Below are positions 12,566 to 22,175 of a stretch of DNA of 64,000 bases, piece after piece (position 1 is the first letter of the stretch; each line of letters starts with the position of its first letter). The position numbers and the translations under genes were made by a program. A model generated the notes under the pieces. That model saw nothing but the letters and a program-made list of their open reading frames with translations. It ran no database searches and was not told the origin of the DNA. Source of the stretch: Mikania micrantha (taxonomy: Eukaryota; Streptophyta; Magnoliopsida; Asterales; Asteraceae); NCBI GenBank assembly GCA_009363875.1, contig CM018685.1:64212593-64276592 (forward strand), written 5' to 3'.

Positions 12566-12664
12566 TTGAAAATAAGTGCAATTTTACTTTTGCTAATGTA
12601 TGTTAGCATATAAACCTCTTAATTCCTTAACAAGTATATGCATTGATATATTCTGCTTTTATAG

Positions 12665-15600
12665 ACATACTCCTCCGGCTCCCAGATTTGACCATACTGC
12701 AACAGTGCATGCAAATCGCTACCTTCAGATATTTGGCGGCTGTACACATTCAGTTTTCTTCAATGATCTCCATGTACTGGATTTGGAGACAGTAAGTGGT
12801 TATCTTTTTTTGAGTTATCCTCTCCACTTGGGAGAACTCTTTTTTTTTTACAAATGTCTCACGTCTAACTTACCTCTTTAACTCTAGAATGATTGTTTTT
12901 CTACTGTATTGCAGTTAGAATGGTCACAACCACATATTCAAGGTGATGTGGTGTCTCCTAGAGCAGGCCATGCTGGGGTTTCTATTGATGAAAAGTGGTT
13001 TATAGTTGGTGGGGGTGATAATAGAAATGGTACTGCTATAAATGGGAGAATATCCATCAAGCTAGAACAAGCTTGCTCATTGAAATACCCAATACAAAAA
13101 CAACTAATTTGGAATTTTTCTGCAGGTTCTTCAGAGACATTGGTGATGGATATGCCGAAGCTTGTTTTCTCAATATTGACGAATGTAAAGGGAAGAGACC
13201 CACTCGCCAGCGAGGTCACCGTTCTCTATCTTTGTTAATTTTTAAGTCATACCCCTAGAGCTTTTCAGACATGAATATATATTAGATTTTGTGCAAATGT
13301 CATCTTTGAGTAGGTATGAGGTAATTAACTCTTATAATGCCAAACCTCATTTGTCTTTTTTAGTGCTTTGGAGGTCTCTAGCTAAATATTGGTGCTTATC
13401 ATCGAACCAAAAAACTATAACATCTAAAATAACATAAGGATTTTTTGAATTACCAAACCAATTCCTGTGGAGAATGTTGCTTAGAAAAATGTATAAAAAA
13501 TGAAAATGCTTGTTTTTGTAGTTATTTACATTTTTTTTAAAATGGTATTTTGAGTTCATAAGAAGTAAATAAGAATTTCTTTATTTTATTTATTTAGATT
13601 TCTCTTTTTGGTATGAGACAGGGGCTTTCTGTATCATCAGCATTGATAGACGGTGAGCCATTTTTGGTTGCTTTTGGGGGTTATAATGGGAAATACAGCA
13701 ATGAGGTACGGTGATCATTAACATGATCATTTTTTTCTTACTTATTTTTTTGTATAAACATCAGTCTCTAATTAAAACTCTCGTCTTATATGGTCCATGT
13801 TGTTTCTATGAACAAAGGTTGTTGTGATGAGACCTAAACCCAAGGATTCTAAACATTCAAAAATCTATCAGTCGCCAGCAGCTGCAGCTGCAGCAGCTTC
13901 TGTAACTGCAGCATATGCTCTAACCAAATCTGAAAGCTTAGATTTTACAACGATCAATTCGAAACCTAAAATGGATCTTTCAGTTGCAATTAATGTCATC
14001 AAAGAAGAGAAAAAAGCATTGGAGTTGATCATTGAAGAGGCCAAAGCGGAAAATGCTGAGCTGTTGAAAAAGCTTGAAGAACTTAATGGTGTCCACGTTG
14101 ACTTATCCAAGGTAATAGTTGCTACTTGCTGCAGGTGACATTGTGATAGGAATCATAATCATAATTAGTTATATTAATTGTTAGTATGTTCTAGAGAAGG
14201 GTAGTAAGGGTAATTCATCCTTTAGTTTGTTAGATGTAGGCTTATAAATAGAGAAGGTAGGATAAGTGGTTAGGCATCCAGAAGTAATATTAGAAATTGG
14301 TTAGCCTCTTGAGGTTGGTCTCCTGCATTGCAGTGAGAAGAGGGTTGTGCCCTGGAATTGTAATCCTCTTTTGGGTAATACAATACTAGTTCTCTTGTTT
14401 ATCATTTCATTTTCATCTGTTAACGATTGTGGTTTGGATTGAATCTTCATCATTGGTCCGACCTGCCGCTGATCTGCCGGTGAATTGTTGTTGTTCGGTT
14501 TTCAACAGCTGGTCATCTTCGTTTTATCATGGATTTTTCAGAATTCAAAGCTTCGTGGGAGGCAGAACGTGCTGCAGAGAGGGAATTCCGCAACACCATT
14601 CTCGCTTGGATGAAACGCCATGACAATCAGAAGGTAGATGGAGCATCTGGATCTGGTAATGAGTTCAGCAAATCTGATTCTCAGGGATGGCTACAAAAGG
14701 AGTTTCAATCCGAGCTACTGCAACGATTTATTGGTTTCGAGATTCCTAATCCTTCTGAGCAATCGAATTCGATTCATGCTACTGGAATCGATTTTGCCGC
14801 CGGTATGGAGGTCGCGCACGACGCCAGGGCCGCTCCTTTTCAATTTTGTTATTCAATTGGGTTTGGGCCTTTAACTGGTGATGGGCTTCCTATGTTGGGC
14901 CTAGCAGAGTCCAAACCACACTTTTCTTTTAAAGCCAATGATCGGAAAAGCAATTCACGATCGGATACGCATCGTCACTTCCCTTCCAAATCGGGATCGT
15001 CGACGGCAGAGGAGGATGATGGAATAGTGGATGCCGGATTTCATGAGCAACAACCGATTGATAGATCTTCGGGAACAAGCAATTCCAGTGGTTTGTTTTC
15101 ACTCTCCAATTCCAATTTCAATTTCGGAGGTATTGAGGCGCCGACGGGAGTTCCAGTGCCGACGAGAGTTCCTGTGCCGACAAGAGTTCTTGGTGGCTTC
15201 GCAATTCATACTCCGTTGGAGCAATTAGCTGCGATCCAACAATTGGATGTGATTTCCGATTCCGATATAGAGGATATATGGCGCCCAACTTCTGTCGATC
15301 GTACGCGTTCTCTTTTTCTTTCTCATTATCAGACTTTCTTTGGGCCTTTGACAAGTAAAGGTGATGGGCTTCTAGTGTTGGGTCAAGGGAAGCCCAAAAA
15401 TGTTACTACACCAACATTAATGGAGCGTGATTTACCTGTTTGTTCCAACAAGCTTCATTCGGTGCCCTTCATTAAATCAGGGTCTATTCCAATGGAAGTG
15501 CCAATATTTCGCGTGATCGAGTAGTTTTATATCCTTCACGTTTGGATTGGAAAGGACGTAAGAAGAAAAGAATTTGTTTGCGTTGGGGAAACAGATACGG

Positions 15601-17706
15601 GCCAGCTCACAAATGTCCGGAAGGAAAGACAATTGGAGCAAATCACGTTTCATAGTTCACTCCCAAGTCTTGAGGACAAGACTTTTAAATAAGAGGGGAG
15701 TAATGATAGGAATCATAATCATAATTAGTTATATTAATTGTTAGTATGTTCTAGAGAAGGGTAGTAAGGGTAATTCATCCTTTAGTTTGTTAGATGTAGG
15801 CTTATAAATAGAGAAGGTAGGATAAGTGGTTGGGCATCCAGAAGTAATATTAGAAATTGGTTAGCCTCTTGAAGTTGGTCTCCTGCGTTGCAGTGAGAAG
15901 AGGGTTGTGCCCTGGAATTGTAATCCTCTTTTGGGTAATACAATACTAGTTCTCTTGTTTATCATTTCATTTTCATCTGTTAACGATTGTGGTTTGGATT
16001 GAATCTTCATCACATTGTGGCAAGATGGGCTGGCTCGGTAATGGGTCAAAACAGGTTCGAGTCAGGATGGGTGCTTTTTAGTTTTACTTTATGTTGAAAT
16101 GGGGACGCCCTATTTGCGGTGCACGCATATAATGGATATATGTGTGGGCCCTTAAGGGGCAAAAGTAAAAGTGCACTAATTTTAACGTTATTTTAATTAT
16201 TTTGTGAAAATAACGTTAAAATCATTGGGATGATCAATTTCAAACGATAACTTTGAGCCGGGGACTCTTTCGGAGCAGCCTCTCTATCTCAATTGGGATA
16301 GGGGTAAGGTTTGTATCTATCCTTTCCCCCAGACCCTACTGAAAAGTGGGAATATACTGGGTAAGGTTGTTGTTTATATGTTGAAATGGGGCAGGTTAAC
16401 CCAAAAACACCTTTTCCCTCTTATAAATCTTAATAGATAATCAATGCAAAAGCAATTTTGTTAGAGTAATAAACCTGATCTTTGACTAAAGTAATATAGG
16501 TGGTTGCATGCATTAAAAATATACTTTAGTGACTTTCAACATGCTTGACTCATTCTACTGGTTCTCTTTTTAGCTAAATATTTTATTTGATTCCTCTGAG
16601 ATAAATAATAGCCATAATCAAACCATTGACGGATAAAATAGATTGAAAATTCCACCTCTAGGGTTTATAATTTGGTTACTAGAATTATAACTGACATATT
16701 TTCTGTTCAACTTACTGCAGGAATTGCAATCTGTTCAGGGCCAACTGGCTTCTGAGAGGTCAAGATGTGATGATCTAGAGGTTCTTTTTTTCTCTGTTTC
16801 TTTAAGATCCTCAATAAATGTTGTGTAATATATAACTTGTAGTGTGCGTCTTCCTTGTGTTGACTACTTTAATGTTGTCGATATCCTGGAAGATTTTTTT
16901 GGATTAGAGTCGAGAAAAAGGAACTACTTACCCATTGTAATCATCACAATCGGCTGTGTTATTTCTTTTATCACTAAATGTTGTGTAATATATAACTTTA
17001 ATGTTGATTGTAGGTGTTCAATTAATATAGTTAGTCGATTTTGTAAATTAAATGCAAAAGTTAGTTGTAGAAAATTCCTGGGTCTCCTGGGAGGAAGTAA
17101 TAGTTCTTTTATTGGAATTTGGAAAGATCATCACTCCACATTAAATTAGAGGCAAAAATTTTAACCCATTTACTTGTAGATGGGTTGATTCGGGTATGTT
17201 TAACTTTAAACAGGCCTAAAGGGAAGCATGTCGAATGGGTTGAACATTTCAAACGTTACCCGAGCTTAATTTTAGTGCCCAAAACCAGCAAAAGTACATT
17301 AAAAAAATGGATTATAATAGTGCTGTAAGTTTCTAATCATATTTGACACACATTAATTGATGAAATGTCAAGAAATATGGTTGAAAAGCAAACCGTATCA
17401 ACCTGAGCAAATTATCTGTTCACCAGAACATGTTTTGACTTAACCCGTCTGACCTGGCCATTTTTCCACCTCCAATTAATTTACTAATGTGTTATGTGTA
17501 TTCTGTCTGATGTTGGCTAATATTACAATCTATATATATGGTGACTATAGGCTCAAATCTTGGATCTACAGAAGAAACTATCATCAATGCAGTCCATTGA
17601 GCAAGAGGTTCAAACACTTCGTTTACAAAAATCAGCAATTGAGAAGGATATGGAAACTGGCCAAACCCAAGGTTCAAGGGGAGTTTGGAGATGGATAGCT
17701 GGATAG
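12665..17706 (+). CDS. ACBP4: Kelch-repeat acyl-CoA-binding protein (ACBP4/5 type), 3' seven exons only
   Basis: Exons: 12665-12791, 12915-13029, 13126-13214, 13622-13705, 13818-14111, 16721-16780, 17551-17706 (stop TAG), all in frame with GT-AG borders. Visible protein: kelch repeats PPAPRFDHTATVHANRYLQI...FFNDLHVLDLET, EWSQPHIQGD...RAGHAGVSIDEKWFIVGGGD, TLVMDMPKLVFSILTNVKGR and FLVAFGGYNGKYSNEV. Then come an alanine run (SPAAAAAAASVTAAYAL), a coiled coil (IKEEKKALELIIEEAKAENA, ELQSVQGQLASERSRCDDLE, LQKKLSSMQSIEQEVQTLRL) and the tail GVWRWIAG. This order is that of plant cytosolic kelch ACBPs, which bind acyl-CoA esters in lipid trafficking. The N-terminal acyl-CoA-binding domain and first kelch repeats are absent; upstream is repeat block C. 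It may be a truncated copy, or the 5' exons may lie beyond the window. Family identity is firm; function as it stands is doubtful. Confidence 0.85.
14144..14452 (+). repeat. 5' LTR (309 bp)
   Basis: Starts TGATAGG, ends TCTTCATCA. It contains a TATA-like CTTATAAATAG near 14240 that could drive transcription and a T/G-rich 3' part (TGTAATCCTCTTTTGGG). It is nearly identical to 15704-16012. Confidence 0.93.
14529..15524 (+). CDS. 331-aa ORF of unknown function carried by the LTR element
   Basis: This ORF fills most of the interior between the LTRs. It starts at the ATG 76 bases after the 5' LTR (MDFSEFKASWEAERAAEREF) and ends at TAG. The N-terminus (about 1-60) is charged and probably helical. 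The rest is Ser/Asn/Gly-rich and low in complexity. Two related segments occur at residues about 112-130 (FGPLTGDGLPMLGLAESKP) and 271-290 (FGPLTSKGDGLLVLGQGKPK). There is a short tandem repeat VPVPTRVPVPTRV around 208-220. I see no zinc knuckle, DSG/DTG protease motif or polymerase motif. It could be a highly diverged gag N-terminus retained for packaging, or sequence taken from the host. The open frame in a young element suggests it is recent or under selection. Function unknown. Confidence 0.7.
   Translation: MDFSEFKASWEAERAAEREFRNTILAWMKRHDNQKVDGASGSGNEFSKSDSQGWLQKEFQSELLQRFIGFEIPNPSEQSNSIHATGIDFAAGMEVAHDARAAPFQFCYSIGFGPLTGDGLPMLGLAESKPHFSFKANDRKSNSRSDTHRHFPSKSGSSTAEEDDGIVDAGFHEQQPIDRSSGTSNSSGLFSLSNSNFNFGGIEAPTGVPVPTRVPVPTRVLGGFAIHTPLEQLAAIQQLDVISDSDIEDIWRPTSVDRTRSLFLSHYQTFFGPLTSKGDGLLVLGQGKPKNVTTPTLMERDLPVCSNKLHSVPFIKSGSIPMEVPIFRVIE
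15704..16012 (+). repeat. 3' LTR (309 bp)
   Basis: Same length and termini as the 5' LTR. The three differences seen are A/G in GGTTRGGCATCC, in TTGARGTTGG and in CCTGCRTTGC. It is followed directly by the TSD CATTG. Confidence 0.93.
16105..16376 (+). mobile_element. SINE with TTG tail in the same ACBP intron
   Basis: It runs from ACGCCCTATTTGCGGTGC to GGGTAAGGTTGTTG and is flanked by the 15-bp TSD TATGTTGAAATGGGG (16090-16104 and 16377-16391). The right half (GGAGCAGCCTCTCTATC, GGGTAAGGTTTG, CAGACCCTACTGAAA, ATACTGGGTAAGGTTGTTG) resembles the TS-like SINE families of Solanaceae and relatives, which end in TTG repeats. Closest copy in the window: 18931-19218. Confidence 0.88.
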
Positions 17707-18128
17707 ATTTGTCAAACTGCATTAAAATTTCAAGTTTATTCCCTTAAAGACTAAATATTTTATTCATTATAAAGTCTAATATTCCCCAATACACTGGTTT
17801 CTTTAATTGTATAGAAAAAGGCTTCTCCCATTTGTGATCTTGTAAAGTTAATTTTACTATTTTTAAGTTTAATATTTCTTTTTTTTTTCTTTTGAAATTA
17901 ACTCTATTCATTTGAGATTATTCATTTAATCAACTTGTTAAAAAGAAAAAAAAGGCAGAATGGTGTGATTGTGATTTTCTTGCTGGTTTTCATTGATTTA
18001 TTTGGGTATATCTTGTTTTATGTTCAGTGCACCCTAATGATTAATCAAGTGACCAGCACTTGTTCTTTTTCGTGATGGATGCTGCATAATTTTATGTTAT
18101 TTTTCATGCTTCAATTTGTTCATTTCAG

Positions 18129-18193
18129 CTATGATACAGTTACAAATACCCAAGATTATGCAGTTGCCTTCTCTGCTCTTAGATCCATTCCAG
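18129..18193 (+). pseudogene. Orphan exon-like segment between ACBP and 4CL-like genes
   Basis: A 65-base open segment sits between CATTTCAG and a CAG|GTAAAG donor and reads YDTVTNTQDYAVAFSALRSI. It lies 420 bases beyond the ACBP stop codon and matches no part of that family known to me. It could be an exon in the 3' untranslated region, a stray exon of another gene, or chance. Confidence 0.25.
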
Positions 18194-18726
18194 GTAAAGT
18201 TCATCATTCATTTTGTTGATATTTGGATTGCTTAAATTTTCAAGCTATCATATTGTTGGGGAGTTGGTCTGTGGAAACAGTGACGATATTCGAGTAGCCT
18301 GGATGTGTTTCCTTGTATTAGTTATGATAAACACTTTCCAAAAGTAGTAGCCCAACCTAGCAAAGTGGTAGTCCAACACTTCAACTTTCTAGTTCCTCCG
18401 TTGCAAGAAATCAATTTGGGATAATTTAAGAAACCAACACTTTTAAGTATAAGGCAATAAATTAAAATTAAGTAAAAATCATTGAGACATATTGTAAAAT
18501 GGGTTTGTATTTCTGAATAATTTCTGTGTATTTCTACTTTTCTACATCACATTACATGAGTATGAGTGTTATGTATACTTGTGCATAAGTACTAAAAATC
18601 TCTCGAGTATTCCTCAATACATCTCTATGGTCTTATTGATATAATATAGTCCAACAGGAGATCAGTTTCTAGAAACTTTCCCACTTTGTGATAGATTGCA
18701 TACATATTGGAACAAAAATATGGCTG

Positions 18727-21234
18727 TCAGAGTTTTGACCGGACTTGTTTACTTTGTGCTACTAAATCCTTTCTCAATATCTTTCCAGCAGCTGACTTTG
18801 GTATAATGTTAATGAAGGAAACTTTCTTCACCTTCTTGAATGGAGCCACCTGAAAATTTATGCAATTACAGTCAGACCATTCATGTTGCTCTGACAGGTG
18901 GCAATTCCATCCATCTACTTATCAATGGGTGCCGCCCCATTTGCGGTGCATGCCCCATTTGCGGTGCACACATATAATGTATATATATAATATGTGTGGG
19001 CCCTCAAATGGCCAACATAAAATTGCACTAATTTTAACGTTATTTTACTTATTTTGTGAAAATAGCATTAGAAGTGTTGGGATGACTAACTTCAAACAAC
19101 ACCGGGGACTCCTTCGGAGCAGCCTCTCTATCCCAACTGGGATAGTGGTAAGGTTTGTGTCCATCATTCCCACCAGACCCTACTGAAACAGTGGGTATAT
19201 ATATTGGGTATGTTTGTTTACTTATCAATGGGTCAATTCAGGTAATTGGGTTATGTTTATCTCAGACGGGATTAGATAAAAATTGCTAAAAAAGGAAAAT
19301 GTCAAATGGGTCAAATCTAAAGAATTTATCCATACATATAACCTTCTATATCCTTTTAATCAAAAGTTTAAATAATTATCATAAATTCTTACTTTTTGTA
19401 ATCCTACATTCCTGCTGAACTCCTTAGCTATGCAGATTGTAGACTGTAGAGATGGTGAAGGTGTTTAGACAAACCTGACTAGCGACGAATTGAATGACTT
19501 GGTCTTCACTGAGTTGAGATCCTGCTGTTCTCACCACATAAGCCATAGGTATCTCTCCTGCCTCTTCATCATCGAGTCTACAATATTTACATTTATTTTT
19601 AAAATCACCTCAAAACTTATATGTGCATTTGCACACACAAACACGCGGTAAGAGTGAAACTCACGGTATTACTGCTGCATCAAGTATTTGGGGGTGACTC
19701 AGTAGTATGGCTTCCAGTTCTGCTGGAGCTACCTGCATTTATGATTTATGTCATTTCAACGCACACGTGTCTCTTTTTATATATGTGCATTTATAATTAA
19801 TGTATGTGTGAAAACACATACACAAGTCTGTTTGAACTGCTATACCTGATACCCGTTATGCTTTATGAGCTCTTTTATCCGATCAACAATATATAAACAC
19901 CCATCTTCATCAAAGTAGCATAGATCTCCAGTCCTCAGCCATCCATCTGTATCAATGGTGGCAGCAGTTGCCGCCTCGTTTCCTAAATAACCTTTCATCA
20001 CAGTTGGTGACTTTAGCCATAACTCCCCTTGTTGATAAGGTGGCATGGCAACTCCAGTTTCATTATCAACCACCTTAGCACAAAAAGTCGGTAGCAATTT
20101 CCCCGAACCAGCATGATGAGCCTTAGCTTCTTCGTTAGTAAGAAATAATGTAGCAGCCCCGCAGCTCTCAGTTAGCCCATATCCGGGCCTTAGTTGGACC
20201 CATGGAAACTTGGCTCTAAACCTATCCACCAATTCCTTACTCAAGGGTGCAGCCCCGGACCCAACTCGTCTTAAAGATGACAAGTCATACCCACCTTTGT
20301 GATGTTTGACCAAACTTAGTATAATTGGTGGAACCGCTGGGATATTATTGACCTTATGAGTCTGTATAGCTTCTAGCATGCCTTTAAAGTCATATCTTTG
20401 CATTAAAACTGTAGTGGCACCAAAACAGAGTAACCCCATAGCGAAAAATGCAAGACCATATATATGAAACATGGGTATGAAACATATAAAAACATCATTG
20501 TTGGCTGAGGTTTTGTAAGTTGACCATTTAAGAAGTGTCATTGTAGAAATGAAATTAGAATGTGTTAGTATAACTCCTTTGCTCACTCCGGTGGTCCCGG
20601 ATGAGTACATTATTGCCGCCATATCCGATTGAGTTGTCCGGGTTTCCGTAAGCTCCATCTGCTCACAGCAGTCTATTAATTCTTCTACTGAGAGTTCATT
20701 TCCGTCTCCATGGCGGGTGGTATGGAGGGTTGGAACTTTAGTTGACACCAACTTATGGACCTCACCAGGAGACACAATGGCTAGTTTCGCTCCCGAGTCA
20801 AGCACTTGCTTGGCTATTTCTGACTCAGTATTAAGCGGGTTTGCCGGAGTCAAGACTCCACCAACTAAAAACACGGCTAGACATATGGTGGGGTAGAGGA
20901 TCGAATTTGGTGACAACACAAAAACGACATCACCTTTACGGACACCAAGTCCATGGTACAACCCTGTTGCCAACGAATAGATCGACCGTTGGAGTTGACT
21001 GTATGTGATTCGGTGGCCTGTAGCCGTGTCTATAAAAGCTACCTTCGACTCCGCTTGGTCCAGTTTTGGAAATTGGGACAACACAAATGTAGCGGTGTCA
21101 AGGTTAGCTCTAGTTGGGATCTTGTGATCATCATCGAGCTGGACGAGCGAGTGGTAAATACCAGTTTGCGAATTAAACCCGCTTGTTTTTCTTTGACATG
21201 TTACAGCAACGGGTATGTCCTCCAGAGTGTCCAT
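18727..21234 (-). CDS. 4-coumarate:CoA ligase-like acyl-activating enzyme, peroxisomal
   Basis: Four exons on the minus strand: 19846-21234, 19665-19732, 19475-19577, 18727-18849, giving 560 aa. Family chemistry: ATP-dependent adenylation of a carboxylic acid, then transfer to CoA. Seen motifs: AMP-binding box SSGTTGVSKGV (211-221), GYGLTES (351-357), GELWLKS where true 4CLs have GEICIRG (about 403-409), GWLRTGD (431-437), DRIKELIKHNGYQVAPAELE at the hinge, and near the end SAAGKILRKDL with the catalytic lysine. The protein ends RSKL, a PTS1 peroxisomal signal. Length and domain order are complete. The changed box II and SKL tail place it with 4CL-like enzymes such as OPC-8:0 CoA ligase (jasmonate synthesis) rather than with lignin-type 4CL; the exact substrate cannot be read. 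Intron 3 carries a SINE. The 3' end faces that of the ACBP gene. Confidence 0.93.
18931..19218 (+). mobile_element. SINE with TTG tail in intron 3 of the 4CL-like gene
   Basis: Flanked by the 15-bp TSD TACTTATCAATGGGT (18916-18930 and 19219-19233). It is collinear with 16105-16376 and has a small tandem duplication of GCCCCATTTGCGGTGC near its left end. It lies antisense to the host gene. Confidence 0.88.
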
Positions 21235-21700
21235 GTTGCTAGATTATTGAAGAACTTTTATGTGGTTTATTCAACTTATAGAGATTAATTGTTGTAGTCC
21301 TAAGTAGATGTGCCTTTATGTGCATTGTTATTACCGTAGATATGGAATATCATTATGGTTTGCCGGCTAATTTGGACAAAAGGTGACAAGGTCAAGGCTA
21401 GATATCGAAAGGAATATACTGGATTGATTATTTATATATTCTCGTTCATGTCCATTTTTAAAATTTTGATCCATCGAAACATAAACTACAATGACTCCAA
21501 TTTTGTATAGTAAAAAATGTGTTCTGATAAGCAAGATTTTTGACAAATAATTCTAGTAGTTCATAAAAAAATAAACACAGCTTTGAATACGAGTTTTGAT
21601 CAGATGAACATTAATTTATTCTTTCCTGATCTAGAAAAATATAATTAAGCAACTTTATGATGAGTAAATAATTGTCATAACACACTCATTTGTTGGTAGA
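21235..21700. other. Upstream region of the 4CL-like gene
   Basis: Contains the presumed 5' untranslated region and promoter of the minus-strand ligase gene. On the minus strand a CTCTATAAGTTG motif lies about 50 bases before the ATG and might act as a TATA box, though it is close. Nothing else recognised. Confidence 0.35.
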
Positions 21701-21709
21701 GGTGTAAGA

Positions 21710-21856
21710 TGTTCATCGGATCGGATTGTTCGGATTTCGAAAATTTTAAGACCTTATCTAAAACTCGACCCGACCCGAATTCAAAAATTTTCGGATTGAA
21801 TTCGGATATCCGATCCGAATTCGAAAAACGGATATTCAACTTTCAAGCAAACTAGG
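21710..21856. repeat. CGGAT-rich repeat followed by a Helitron-like terminus
   Basis: 21715-21840 is full of GGATCGGAT / GATCCGAATTCG motifs in both orientations, like hAT MITE subterminal DNA. At 21850-21890 the reverse strand reads CCGCAACGTGCGAGAGGA, then TAAACCTAG followed by T, the hairpin-plus-CTAG form of a Helitron 3' end on the minus strand. The same head occurs near 25563 and 28768. Confidence 0.45.
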
Positions 21857-22175
21857 TTTATCCTCTCGCACGTTGCGGAGGGTTATCACAGTACACTTCT
21901 GAGAACGGGTATTGTATATATATACAAAAGCAAAGGTTGGTGACCTCCACTTTTGTATTAAAGGTTATCTGCTTTTTTCCATATTTTATCTCCAAATATT
22001 CCCTAGATGGACTGGTAGCACTCTTTATTTTTACTCAGGGTCGCAGGTTCTATCCGTTAAAGGTTGGTTTTTTCCCCTTTGCTTCTCAAGTATTTACACC
22101 TTTCTTTCTTTTGCTTTTTCAGTGCAGCCTTCGTTTGTTTTAAGAAAATTCAACCAGGAATTTTACCTACACAAA

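Larger units (their letters stand above)
14144..16012 (+). mobile_element. Young non-autonomous LTR retrotransposon inside an ACBP intron
   Basis: Two 309-bp direct repeats (14144-14452 and 15704-16012) begin TG and end CA and differ at only three positions by eye. The whole is flanked by the 5-bp TSD CATTG (14139-14143 and 16013-16017). A TGG-starting primer-binding-like site follows LTR1 (TTGGTCCGACCTGCCG at 14453). A purine-rich tract AAGAGGGGAGTAA precedes LTR2, after the CTTGAGGACAAG motif common just inside the 3' LTR of plant Ty3/gypsy elements. The 1.25 kb interior has no protease, reverse transcriptase or integrase, only one unknown ORF. It must depend on a partner element. Confidence 0.93.
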
